Source: Alphaproteobacteria bacterium (GTDB lineage Bacteria > Pseudomonadota > Alphaproteobacteria > UBA828). From it: DNA of 64,000 nt. Every line of letters begins with the position of its first letter. Within the stretch, counting starts at the first letter, position 1. Below are positions 10,492-18,331 of the stretch, one piece after another. The position numbers and the translations under genes are program-made. The stretch is taken from assembly GCA_011523425.1 (NCBI GenBank), contig WTGU01000056.1, positions 16,799 through 80,798 on the forward strand, read 5' to 3'. The notes beneath the pieces were generated by a model, which was given only the letters and a program-made list of their open reading frames with translations, was not told the origin of the DNA and did no database searches.

Positions 10492-11394
10492 ATGACCGAT
10501 CGTCAGTCGCAACTCGCCGCCCCGCCCGGACGCAGGCGCGTGCTGCTGGGCTCCGCGCTCGTTGCGGCGTCCGGACTGATGTTCGCGCTGGCCGGCATGG
10601 GCATCAAGATGGCCGAGGAGAGCCTCTCCAGCTTCGAGGTCCTCTTCTGGCGCAACGTGCTGAGCCTCGCGATCCTCGCGCCGTGGGTGCTCTGGCACTG
10701 GCCGCGCTCGCTGCGTCCGGCCCATCGCGGCCTCATGGCGATGCGGGGCGTGGCGCTGGTGGCGGCGCTGCTCTGCTACTACCACGCAGTCAGCGTGCTG
10801 CCGCTTGCCGAGGCGGTGCTGCTCAACTTCAGCGCGCCCATCTTCGTGCCCGTCCTGGGCTTCCTGCTGTTCCGATTCGCGCTCGACGGCAGGGTGCTGG
10901 CGGCGGTGCTGATCGGCTTCGCGGGCGTCGCCCTGATCCTGAAGCCCGGAACCGAGTTCTTTCAGCCCGCAGCCCTGATCGGGGCTGCCTCCGGCGTGCT
11001 CGGCGGGCTGTCCGCCGTCGCCATCTGGAAGATGCCGACCGAGGAGAATCCGATCCGCATCGCCGTCTACTTCGCCCTGATCGGCATTCTCGTCACGCTC
11101 GCGCCGGTGCTGATGAACCCGACCGTGCCCCCGGCGGAGGCCTGGCCCGGGCTGGTCATGCTGGGCGTCTTCTCCACCGCCGCGCACGTCCTCTTCGCGA
11201 AGGGCAGCCTCATCGCGCCGACCGACCGGGTCGGCACCTTCATCTACACGTCGGTGGTGTTCGCCGCCCTGTTCGGCTGGCTGTTCTGGGACGAGGGCCT
11301 GGACTGGCTCATGGCAGGCGGCGCGGTGCTGATCGTCGCAGCCGGCGTGATCGCCATCCGCGCCGGCCGGCCCGGACGGGATCAGGTTTCGTAA
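10492..11394 (+). CDS. EamA/DMT-superfamily transporter
   Basis: The 300-residue protein has about ten hydrophobic segments in two halves, as expected for the drug/metabolite transporter superfamily. A short basic N-terminus precedes the first segment near residue 20. The substrate cannot be told from the sequence. ATG 10492 is used; an in-frame GTG at 10420 would add 24 residues that are not membrane-like. The gene is inserted on the opposite strand inside the fabD-fabG/acpP-fabF block and ends just before a two-hairpin repeat. Confidence 0.8.
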   Translation: MTDRQSQLAAPPGRRRVLLGSALVAASGLMFALAGMGIKMAEESLSSFEVLFWRNVLSLAILAPWVLWHWPRSLRPAHRGLMAMRGVALVAALLCYYHAVSVLPLAEAVLLNFSAPIFVPVLGFLLFRFALDGRVLAAVLIGFAGVALILKPGTEFFQPAALIGAASGVLGGLSAVAIWKMPTEENPIRIAVYFALIGILVTLAPVLMNPTVPPAEAWPGLVMLGVFSTAAHVLFAKGSLIAPTDRVGTFIYTSVVFAALFGWLFWDEGLDWLMAGGAVLIVAAGVIAIRAGRPGRDQVS

Positions 11395-11421
11395 GGTGAA
11401 ATACTGCCAGCGCGCGCCGGC

Positions 11422-11598
11422 TTAGAGCGCGGCCGTCAAAGACGGACGCGCCAGGCCGCGACCGCGGCCCGCCGCGAATGCGGCGCGCCCGCGCAGGCGC
11501 CGGCCGTCGCGCCGGCAGGCGCGCGGAATCGCTGGACGGCCGGCTGCCGTGAGCGACAAAGAATCAGAGCGTTTCCGTGTGAAACGAAAACGCTTCAG
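11422..11598. repeat. Two-hairpin intergenic repeat, copy A
   Basis: This element fills the gap between the convergent transporter and fabG genes. The 5' hairpin has arms at 11427-11437 and 11441-11451 around an AAA loop. The 3' part, TGCCGTGAGCGAC then AGCGTTTCC, ends in a second stem-loop with AGCGTTT pairing to AAACGCT. It aligns over about 180 bases with copy B at 20604-20781. Its right end supplies the TGA stop of fabG (complement of 11595-11597). It may act as a bidirectional terminator. Confidence 0.75.
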
Positions 11599-12332
11599 AT
11601 CATGGCCATGCCGCCGTTGACGTGGAGCGTCTGCCCGGTGACGTAGCGGGCCTCCTCGCTCGCCAGATAGACGCACGCGGCTGCGACGTCGCCCCCCTCG
11701 CCGAAGCGCCTGGCCGGAATCGCGCCGAGCAGCGTCTCCTTCTGGGTATCCGACAGCGCGTCGGTCATCGCCGTCTCGATGAACCCCGGAGCCACGCAGT
11801 TGGCGGTGACCCCGCGCGCCGCCGCTTCCGCCGCGAGCGCCTTCACCATCCCCGCGAGGCCGGCCTTGGAGGCGGCGTAGTTGGCCTGGCCGGCATTGCC
11901 GGTCGTGCCCACCACCGAGGTGATGAAGATGAGCCGCCCCCAGCGCTGGCGGATCATGCCGCGCAGGCAGGCGCGCGCCAGCACGAAGCCCGCGCTGAGA
12001 TTGACTTCCAGGACCTCCTGCCAGTCCTCGTCCTTCATCCTGAGGGCGAGGCCGTCGCGGGTGATGCCGCCGCAATGCACCAGGATGGCGGGCGCGCCCA
12101 GCGCGTCCGCCGCCCGCTCGGGCAGCGCCGCGAGCGCATCGCGGTCGGCAAGATCGCAGGGCAGCGCGCACGCGCCCTGACCGAGCCGCGCGGCGAGCGC
12201 CTCCAAGGCATCCGCCCGCCGGCCCGAGAGCGCCACGGCCGCGCCCTGGCTGTGCAGGGCCTCGGCGATAGCGCCGCCGATACCGCCCGAGGCGCCCGTC
12301 ACCAGCGCCACCTTCCCCGACAGATCGAACAT
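11595..12332 (-). CDS. fabG: 3-oxoacyl-ACP reductase
   Basis: FabG reduces beta-ketoacyl-ACP with NADPH in fatty acid elongation. The 245-residue short-chain dehydrogenase has the TGASGGIGG nucleotide loop (12-20), catalytic Ser139 (FITSVVG), Tyr152 and Lys156 (NYAASKAG), and the typical end VTGQTLHVNGGMAMI. It lies 35 bases after fabD. Its stop codon lies inside the 3' hairpin of repeat copy A. Confidence 0.95.
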   Translation of the reverse strand: MFDLSGKVALVTGASGGIGGAIAEALHSQGAAVALSGRRADALEALAARLGQGACALPCDLADRDALAALPERAADALGAPAILVHCGGITRDGLALRMKDEDWQEVLEVNLSAGFVLARACLRGMIRQRWGRLIFITSVVGTTGNAGQANYAASKAGLAGMVKALAAEAAARGVTANCVAPGFIETAMTDALSDTQKETLLGAIPARRFGEGGDVAAACVYLASEEARYVTGQTLHVNGGMAMI

Positions 12333-12367
12333 CCCTCGCCGCTCCCTGCTCTTGCCGTCCGCTGCCT

Positions 12368-13312
12368 CTAAGCCGCCTGCTCCAGCAGGGCCTCGACCTC
12401 GGCGACCGTGCCGACCGAACAGGCGACGAGCCCCCGGTCGATACGCCGCGCAAGGCCGCTGAGCACCTTCCCGGCGCCGACCTCGATCAGCGTGCCCACG
12501 CCGTCTTCCGCCATGTTCAGCACGCTCTCTCGCCAGCGCACCATCGCCGTCACCTGGCGCACGAGCAATGCCGGCACCTCGGCGGCGTCCGTCACCGGCC
12601 GGGCGGTGACGTTGGCGACGACCGGCACCGCGAGCGGCATGAACTCGACCTCCCGGAACGCCGCCGCCATGGTCTCCGCCGCAGGCGCCAGCAGCGGCGA
12701 GTGGAAGGGGGCGCTGACCGGCAGCATGACGGCCCGCCGCACGCCGTGGTCCGGAGCCAGCGCGACCGCGCGCTCCACCGCAGACGCGGCGCCGCTGACG
12801 ACGACCTGGCCCGGCGCGTTGTCGTTGCCGATCACGCAGACCTCGCCTCCCGCCGCCGCCCCGGCGATCGCCTCGGCCTGGGCGAGATCGGCGCCGAGCA
12901 GCGCGGCCATGGCGCCGGCGCCCACCGGCACCGCCCGCTGCATCGCCTCGCCGCGCAGGCGCAGCAGGCGCGCCGCGTCGCCGAGCGCGAGGCAACCAGC
13001 GCCGGCGAGCGCCGTGTACTCGCCCAGCGAATGGCCGGCGACGAACGCGGCCTTCTCGCCGAGGCGCCAGCGGCCCTCGGCCTCAAGCGTGCGAATGACC
13101 GCAAGCGAGACCGCCATGAGCGCCGGCTGCGCGTTTCTGGTCAGCGTGAGCTCGTCGTCGTCGCCCTCGAACATGAGCCGCGAGAGGGGCTCGCCGAGGG
13201 CGTCGTCGACCTCCTCGAACACGGCGCGGGATGCCGGGAACGCGTCGTGAAGGTCGCGGCCCATGCCGACCGCCTGGGAGCCCTGACCGGGAAAGACGAT
13301 GGCTGTCTTCAT
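12368..13312 (-). CDS. fabD: Malonyl-CoA:ACP transacylase
   Basis: FabD loads malonyl groups onto ACP. The 314 residues start with the family motif FPGQGSQAVGMG and carry the nucleophile Ser95 in GHSLGE; SAPFHSPLL holds the catalytic histidine. It is the first gene of the minus-strand fab block and is divergent from rpsF, with a 251-base gap that must hold promoters for both. Confidence 0.96.
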   Translation of the reverse strand: MKTAIVFPGQGSQAVGMGRDLHDAFPASRAVFEEVDDALGEPLSRLMFEGDDDELTLTRNAQPALMAVSLAVIRTLEAEGRWRLGEKAAFVAGHSLGEYTALAGAGCLALGDAARLLRLRGEAMQRAVPVGAGAMAALLGADLAQAEAIAGAAAGGEVCVIGNDNAPGQVVVSGAASAVERAVALAPDHGVRRAVMLPVSAPFHSPLLAPAAETMAAAFREVEFMPLAVPVVANVTARPVTDAAEVPALLVRQVTAMVRWRESVLNMAEDGVGTLIEVGAGKVLSGLARRIDRGLVACSVGTVAEVEALLEQAA

Positions 13313-13449
13313 CCGAGAGACCGTCGCGCGTCCGAGAGATGTCCGCGTGCGCGGCGCTACTCACCACGCGGCCCGGCACCTGTCAAGCGAGGCCGCTTCG
13401 AGGTCGTCTCCTGCATCGCGTCTTGGCGGCGGGGTTCCCGGCGGGCGTC

Positions 13450-13477
13450 TTGCGCGGCGGGAGCGATGATGTATAGT
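13450..13477 (+). promoter_or_regulatory. Predicted promoter of the rpsF operon
   Basis: A -35-like TTGCGC (13450-13455) and a -10-like TATAGT (13472-13477) are 16 bases apart in the fabD-rpsF gap, about 86 bases upstream of the rpsF start. Position and quality fit a sigma-70 type promoter for a ribosomal protein operon. No experimental start is known to me. Confidence 0.5.
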
Positions 13478-13563
13478 CCGCCGCCTGGGTCCGCCGCCCC
13501 GCCGCGCTGCAGGGCGGGCGGGCCGTCACGCGCCGCGACCGATACTCAGGAGAACAGCGCCGC

Positions 13564-14127
13564 ATGCCGCTCTACGAGAGCACCTTCATCGCGCGCCCGG
13601 ATATCTCGTCCCAGCAGGTGGACGGCCTTGCCGAGCAGTTCCGCGAGATTCTCACGGACGCCGGCGGCGCCGTCGCCAAGACCGAGTATTGGGGGCTGCG
13701 CAGCCTGGCCTACCGCATCAAGAAGAACCGCAAGGGCCACTACTACTTCATGAACATCGATGCGCCGGCGGAAGCGATCGCCGCGATGGAGCGCACGATG
13801 CGCATCAACGAGGACGTGATCCGCTACCTGACAGTGCGGGTGGAGGAGCACGATCCCAACCCGGCGCCGCTGACCCAGTCGCGCGGGCGCGGACGCGACG
13901 GGCGCTCCGGCCGCGGCGGCAGGTGGGAAAGCCGCGGCGGCGAGGGCCGGCGCCGCGAGGACGATGGCGAGCGCGGCGACCGCGGCGAGCGCGGTGAGCA
14001 GGGCCGCGAGCGGCGCGACGCTAAGCCGCAGGACGCCGCCGCGCCGGCGGACGAAGCGAGCGCTGCCGGCGAGGACCGATCGAGCGCTGGCGAAGGCGGC
14101 GGCGGCGAGGAGAAGAGCGATGGTTGA
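13564..14127 (+). CDS. rpsF: 30S ribosomal protein S6 with long C-terminal extension
   Basis: Residues 1 to about 98 are a normal S6 fold ([32 protein letters not shown]). They are followed by about 89 residues of low-complexity sequence rich in Arg, Gly, Glu and Asp, ending acidic ([12 protein letters not shown]). Some alphaproteobacterial S6 proteins have tails, but this one nearly doubles the protein. A good AGGAGA site lies 10 bases before the ATG. The last eight bases overlap rpsR. Confidence 0.95.
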   Translation: MPLYESTFIARPDISSQQVDGLAEQFREILTDAGGAVAKTEYWGLRSLAYRIKKNRKGHYYFMNIDAPAEAIAAMERTMRINEDVIRYLTVRVEEHDPNPAPLTQSRGRGRDGRSGRGGRWESRGGEGRRREDDGERGDRGERGEQGRERRDAKPQDAAAPADEASAAGEDRSSAGEGGGGEEKSDG

Positions 14128-14503
14128 GGGCGAACGGACCGAGGGCGCCGCACAGCCCGCCGGCGAAGGCCGGCCGGCACCGCCTGGCGGCCCGCGCGGC
14201 CGGCCGCCGCACGGCGCCCCGCGCCACGGCGGCCCGGGCGGCGGCCGCGGCGGCGGTGGCGTGCCCGTGGTGTCGTTCCCCAGGCGACCCTTCTTCCGGC
14301 GCAAGAAGTCGTGTCCGTTCAGCGGGCCCAACGCGCCGAAGATCGACTATCGCGACGTCAAGCTCCTCCAGCGCTTCCTCTCCGAGCGCGGGAAGATCGT
14401 GCCGAGCCGCATCACCGCGGTGTCGGCCAAGAAGCAGCGGGAGCTCGCGCGGGCTATCAAGCGCGCGCGCCATCTGGCGCTTCTGCCCTACGTCATCAAG
14501 TAG
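14120..14503 (+). CDS. rpsR: 30S ribosomal protein S18 with N-terminal extension
   Basis: The C-terminal 75 or so residues are a standard S18 ([16 protein letters not shown], then [13 protein letters not shown]). About 50 residues rich in Gly, Pro and Arg precede it. ATG 14120 overlaps the rpsF end and is preceded by a GAGGAGAAG ribosome site, so the extension appears to be translated. S18 and S6 bind each other in the small subunit, and in this genome both partners carry disordered additions. Confidence 0.93.
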   Translation: MVEGERTEGAAQPAGEGRPAPPGGPRGRPPHGAPRHGGPGGGRGGGGVPVVSFPRRPFFRRKKSCPFSGPNAPKIDYRDVKLLQRFLSERGKIVPSRITAVSAKKQRELARAIKRARHLALLPYVIK

Positions 14504-14520
14504 CATCGGCTAGCCGGACA

Positions 14521-14550
14521 TCGCCCGGCGCCAGCGGCGCGGCCGGGCGA
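14521..14550 (+). promoter_or_regulatory. Intercistronic hairpin between rpsR and rplI
   Basis: TCGCCCGG (14521-14528) pairs with CCGGGCGA (14543-14550), with an additional inner CGCC/GGCG pairing. It lies 17 bases after the rpsR stop and 23 bases before rplI. There is no following T-run, so it is more likely an RNA-stabilising or attenuating structure than a full terminator. Confidence 0.4.
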
Positions 14551-14573
14551 TCCGCCAAGCGGGGAACAGGGGC

Positions 14574-15278
14574 ATGGAAGTCATCTTGCTCGAGAGGATC
14601 GAGAAGCTCGGCGGGATGGGCGACGTCGTCGGGGTGAAGGACGGCTATGCCCGCAATTTCCTGCTGCCGCGCAAGAAGGCCCTTCGCGCCACGCCCGAGA
14701 ACATGGAGCGCTTCGAGCGCGAGCGCGAGGCGCTGGAGCAGTTGAACGGCGACCGGCGCGACGCGGCGCGCTCGGCGGCAACCCGGCTGGAGGGCGAGAG
14801 CATCATCCTCATCCGCCAGGCGAGCGACACGCTCCAGCTCTATGGCTCGGTCAGCGCGCGCGACATCGCCGAGGAGATGAGCGGGCGCGGCGCCGAGGTC
14901 AGGCGCCAGCAGGTGCGCCTCGACCGCCCGATCAAGGCGCTCGGCGTTCACGAGGTACGGATCGCGCTGCACCCGGAGGTGACGGTGATCGTCAAGGTCA
15001 ACGTCGCGCGCTCGCCGGAGGAGGCCGAGATCCAGGCCCGCGGCGGCACCATCCTCGACGAGGTCGACGACGAGGCGGACGAGGCTGCGCCCGCCGAGCC
15101 GTCTGCGGTGGAGACCGCCGACGGCGGCGACACCCCGGAGGCCGACGCCTCGGTAGACGAGGCCGGGGGCAGCGACGCTCCGGAGGCGCAAGCCGTGGCC
15201 GATGAGGCCGGGCCCGAGGACGAAAGCGGACCTGCGAGCGAAAGCGCCCCCGAGGACGAAGGCGCCCCCCGCGACTAG
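14574..15278 (+). CDS. rplI: 50S ribosomal protein L9 with acidic C-terminal extension
   Basis: Residues 1 to about 150 form L9 (start MEVILLERIEKLGGMGD, with KDGYARNFLLPRKKA). They are followed by about 84 residues dominated by Asp, Glu, Ala and Gly, unlike the usual 150-residue L9. The tail is in frame and shows no sign of being a fused domain. GGGGAACAGGGGC lies just before the ATG and may serve as ribosome site. Same direction as rpsF and rpsR. Confidence 0.95.
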   Translation: MEVILLERIEKLGGMGDVVGVKDGYARNFLLPRKKALRATPENMERFEREREALEQLNGDRRDAARSAATRLEGESIILIRQASDTLQLYGSVSARDIAEEMSGRGAEVRRQQVRLDRPIKALGVHEVRIALHPEVTVIVKVNVARSPEEAEIQARGGTILDEVDDEADEAAPAEPSAVETADGGDTPEADASVDEAGGSDAPEAQAVADEAGPEDESGPASESAPEDEGAPRD

Positions 15279-15302
15279 GAAGGAAGCCCCGGACGACACG
15301 CC

Positions 15303-16517
15303 GTGCTGGTCGCGCCCCTTCTGCGGACACTGATGAAGCGGGGCTCGCTCCGCGTGGTGGACGCGCGCGGCACGCTCCATACATTCTCTGGCGAGCCGGG
15401 GCCGACGGTCACCATCCGGCTGCACGATCGCTCGCTGCACTGGAAGCTGCTCTTGAACCCGCGTCTCGCGGTCGGCGAGGCCTACATGGACGGCACGCTG
15501 ACGCTGGAAGACGACGCGACCGTGCGCGACTTCCTGCACCTGGTCGGCGCCAACCTCCACCTGCTCGACGAGAACACCGTTATCAAGGCGCGCAACTGGC
15601 TCGCGCAGTGGGTGCGCCCGCTCCAGCAGCACAACCCCATCGGCCGCGCGCGGCAGAACGTGGCCCATCACTACGATCTGTCGGACGATCTCTACGACCT
15701 CTTCCTCGACCCGGACAGGCAATACTCCTGCGCCTATTTCGACACCCCCAACCACACGCTGGAGCAAGCCCAGCACGCCAAGAAGCGGCATCTCGCCTCG
15801 AAGCTCCTGCTCGAGCGGCCGGGGCTCTCCGTGCTCGACATCGGCTCGGGCTGGGGCGGGCTCGGCATCTATCTTCACCAGGAGACCGGCGCGAGCGTCA
15901 CCGGGCTCACACTGTCGCGCGAGCAGCAGGCCTACGCCGCCGAGCGCACGAAGACGCTCGGCATCGATGACCGGGTCGCCTTCCACCTCCGCGACTATCG
16001 CGAGGACACGGGCAGCTACGACCGCATCGTCTCGGTCGGCATGTTCGAGCATGTGGGCGTCAAGCACTATCCCGAGTTCTTCCGCAAGGTGGAGCGGCTC
16101 CTGAAGGAGGATGGCGTCGCGCTCCTCCACACCATCGCCCGCTGGGACGGCCCGAGCGTCACCAATCCGTGGCTGCGCAAGTACATTTTCCCGGGCGGCT
16201 ATTGCCCCTCGCTTTCCGAGGTGTTCGCCGCCATCGAGCAGACCGGCCTCAAGTCGCTGGACGTCGAGCTGCTCCGCCTCCACTACGCCGACACGCTCAA
16301 GCACTGGTCGCGCAACTTCGCCGCGAGCCGCGAGCGGGTGAAGGCGATCTACGACGAGCGCTTCTGCCGGATGTGGGAGTTCTATCTCGCCGGCGCCGAG
16401 GCGGCCTTCCGCCATCAGGACCACATGGTGGCCCAGATCCAGCTCGCCCGGCGCCAGGACGCGGCCCCGCTCACCCGCGACTACATGGTGGACTGGGAGC
16501 GCGCCCACCCCGCCTGA
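15303..16517 (+). CDS. Cyclopropane-fatty-acyl-phospholipid synthase family methyltransferase
   Basis: The enzyme is expected to transfer a methylene group from S-adenosylmethionine to double bonds of membrane phospholipid acyl chains. The 404 residues contain a lipid-binding N-terminal part, the NVAHHYDLSDDLYDLFLD signature, the SAM loop VLDIGSGWGG and the VGMFEHVG motif, all typical of CFA synthases. The start is a GTG 24 bases after rplI. Its place between rplI and dnaB is not the usual one for this gene. Confidence 0.88.
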   Translation: MLVAPLLRTLMKRGSLRVVDARGTLHTFSGEPGPTVTIRLHDRSLHWKLLLNPRLAVGEAYMDGTLTLEDDATVRDFLHLVGANLHLLDENTVIKARNWLAQWVRPLQQHNPIGRARQNVAHHYDLSDDLYDLFLDPDRQYSCAYFDTPNHTLEQAQHAKKRHLASKLLLERPGLSVLDIGSGWGGLGIYLHQETGASVTGLTLSREQQAYAAERTKTLGIDDRVAFHLRDYREDTGSYDRIVSVGMFEHVGVKHYPEFFRKVERLLKEDGVALLHTIARWDGPSVTNPWLRKYIFPGGYCPSLSEVFAAIEQTGLKSLDVELLRLHYADTLKHWSRNFAASRERVKAIYDERFCRMWEFYLAGAEAAFRHQDHMVAQIQLARRQDAAPLTRDYMVDWERAHPA

Positions 16518-16602
16518 GCGCGCCGGGCTTTCGGCGGTACTTCACATCCGCACCGCGCCGCCGGTCGGCGCCCGGCACCAGGAAGCGCCCGGTTTCCCCG
16601 CA

Positions 16603-16619
16603 TTCCACGGGATGTGGAA
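16603..16619 (+). terminator. Hairpin downstream of the cyclopropane synthase gene
   Basis: TTCCAC (16603-16608) pairs with GTGGAA (16614-16619) around GGGAT, about 85 bases after the stop codon, followed by AACCCTTTCC rather than a T-run. It could weakly terminate transcription or belong to the repeated TTCCCCGC pattern that fills this 248-base gap before dnaB. Confidence 0.3.
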
Positions 16620-16765
16620 AACCCTTTCCGCGCGTTCCCCGCGATCCCCGCCTTTCACGGTTTTCGACATCCCGCGCGGGAGCACGCCGCCCGGGTCCGT
16701 GTTCTCCCCGGTATCCCCGCGTTCCAGGCGTGGAGCGAACGGTTCCGCGCGTGTATATCGAGGGC

Positions 16766-18265
16766 ATGGCCACGCGCGTTCCCCTCGAGGAAGCAACGAC
16801 AGAGACGCCGGGCTATCGCTCCCCGCCGAGCAATCTCGAAGCCGAGCAGGCGCTCCTCGGCGCCCTGCTGGTGAACAACGAAGCCGCCAGCCTGGTCAGC
16901 GCCTTCCTGCTGGCGGAGCATTTCCTGCTGCCGGTGCACGGCCGCATCTACGACGCGGTCCTCCGCATGATCGAACGCGGGCAGATCGCCAACCCGGTGA
17001 CGCTGAAGCACTTCTTCGAGCGTGACGAGGGGCTTGAGGAAGCCGGCGGCGGTCAGTACCTGGCGCGGCTCGCGGCGTCCGCCGTGACCGTGATCAACGC
17101 CGAGCACTACGGGCGCGCCATCCACGATCTCGCGCTGCGGCGCGCGCTGGTCGGCATCGGCGAGGACGTGGTGAACGAGGCCTACGACGGGCCGCCGGAC
17201 CAGCCGGCGTCCGAGCAGATCGAGGAGGCCGAGCATAAGCTCTACCAGCTCTCCGAGGAGGGCAGGGTCGACCCCGGCGGGCAGGACTTCGCGTCGCCGC
17301 TCGCCAGCGCCGTCGAGATGATCGAGCGGGCCTACAAGCGGGACACCCATCTGACCGGCGCGCCGACCGGCTTCAACGATCTCGACCGCCTGCTGGGCGG
17401 GCTGCATCCATCCGACCTCGTCATCCTGGCCGGCCGCCCCGGCATGGGGAAGACGGCGCTCGCCACCAACATCGCCTTCAACGCCGCCTCGCGCTTCGAC
17501 GAAGGCAGCGACGGGCCGGACGGCAAGCGGCCGGGCGACGGCGCGAGGGTCGCCTTCTTCTCGCTGGAAATGTCGGCCGAGCAGCTCGCGACCCGCATTC
17601 TCGCCGAGCAGACCGGCATCCCGTCCGACAAGCTCAGGCGCGGCGAGGTGCGCGACGCCGACTTCGGCGAGATCGTCAAGGCCAGCCGGGAGATGGAGGT
17701 GCTGCCGCTCTTCATCGACGATTCGCCGGCGCTCACCATCGCCGGCCTGCGCGCCCGCGCCCGCCGACTGAAGCGCCGTCACGGCATCTCGCTGATCGTC
17801 GTCGACTACCTGCAGCTCATGCGGCCGACCACGAGCATGCGCCTCAACAACCGGGTGCAGGAGGTATCGGAGATCACCCAGGGCCTCAAGGCGCTGGCCA
17901 AGGACCTGAACCTGCCCGTGCTCGCGCTCTCGCAGCTCAGCCGCGCCGTGGAGAGCCGGGACGACAAGCGGCCGCAGCTCGCCGACCTGCGCGAATCCGG
18001 CTCGATCGAGCAGGATGCGGACGTGGTCATGTTCATCTACCGCGAGCAGTACTATCTCGAGCGTCGGGAGCCTGCCGTGGACAACGCCACCGACCATGCC
18101 GAGTGGCAGGAGAAGATGGAGAAGGTCCACAACAAGGCGGAGATCATCATCGCCAAGCAGCGCCACGGTCCCACCGGCAAGGTGGACCTCTACTTCAACG
18201 CCCTGCTGACCAAGTTCGACAATCTCGACTCCGTCCACACCGCGGACGAGGCCCCCCCGTTCTAG
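16766..18265 (+). CDS. dnaB: Replicative DNA helicase
   Basis: DnaB is the hexameric fork helicase. The 499 residues have the N-terminal primase-interacting domain (from SNLEAEQALLGALL), then the RecA-like motor with Walker A GRPGMGKTALA, the FFSLEMS motif, Walker B IVVDYLQLM and the arginine-finger region IIAKQRHGPTG. About 18 extra residues after Walker A are common in alphaproteobacterial DnaB. ATG 16766 is used although the GAGGG before it is too close; an in-frame GTG at 16751 is the alternative. Confidence 0.95.
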   Translation: MATRVPLEEATTETPGYRSPPSNLEAEQALLGALLVNNEAASLVSAFLLAEHFLLPVHGRIYDAVLRMIERGQIANPVTLKHFFERDEGLEEAGGGQYLARLAASAVTVINAEHYGRAIHDLALRRALVGIGEDVVNEAYDGPPDQPASEQIEEAEHKLYQLSEEGRVDPGGQDFASPLASAVEMIERAYKRDTHLTGAPTGFNDLDRLLGGLHPSDLVILAGRPGMGKTALATNIAFNAASRFDEGSDGPDGKRPGDGARVAFFSLEMSAEQLATRILAEQTGIPSDKLRRGEVRDADFGEIVKASREMEVLPLFIDDSPALTIAGLRARARRLKRRHGISLIVVDYLQLMRPTTSMRLNNRVQEVSEITQGLKALAKDLNLPVLALSQLSRAVESRDDKRPQLADLRESGSIEQDADVVMFIYREQYYLERREPAVDNATDHAEWQEKMEKVHNKAEIIIAKQRHGPTGKVDLYFNALLTKFDNLDSVHTADEAPPF

Positions 18266-18292
18266 GCGCCGCGGGTGCTCGCTCCCGCAAAT

Positions 18293-18307
18293 GTTCTTGT
18301 AATGTTC
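18293..18307 (+). promoter_or_regulatory. LexA (SOS) box upstream of the radical SAM gene
   Basis: GTTC (18293-18296), seven bases, then GTTC (18304-18307) exactly fit the direct-repeat operator GTTC-N7-GTTC known for alphaproteobacterial LexA. It lies 25 bases before the start codon at 18332, where it could block transcription. A CTCGCA/TGCGAG hairpin follows directly. Confidence 0.6.
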
Positions 18308-18331
18308 TTATTTCTCGCATAGCCTGCGAGC

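Noticed and set aside
16603..16619. A strong rho-independent terminator after the cyclopropane synthase gene.
   Set aside because: The stem is only six base pairs and no T-run follows, so it is listed only as a weak hairpin.
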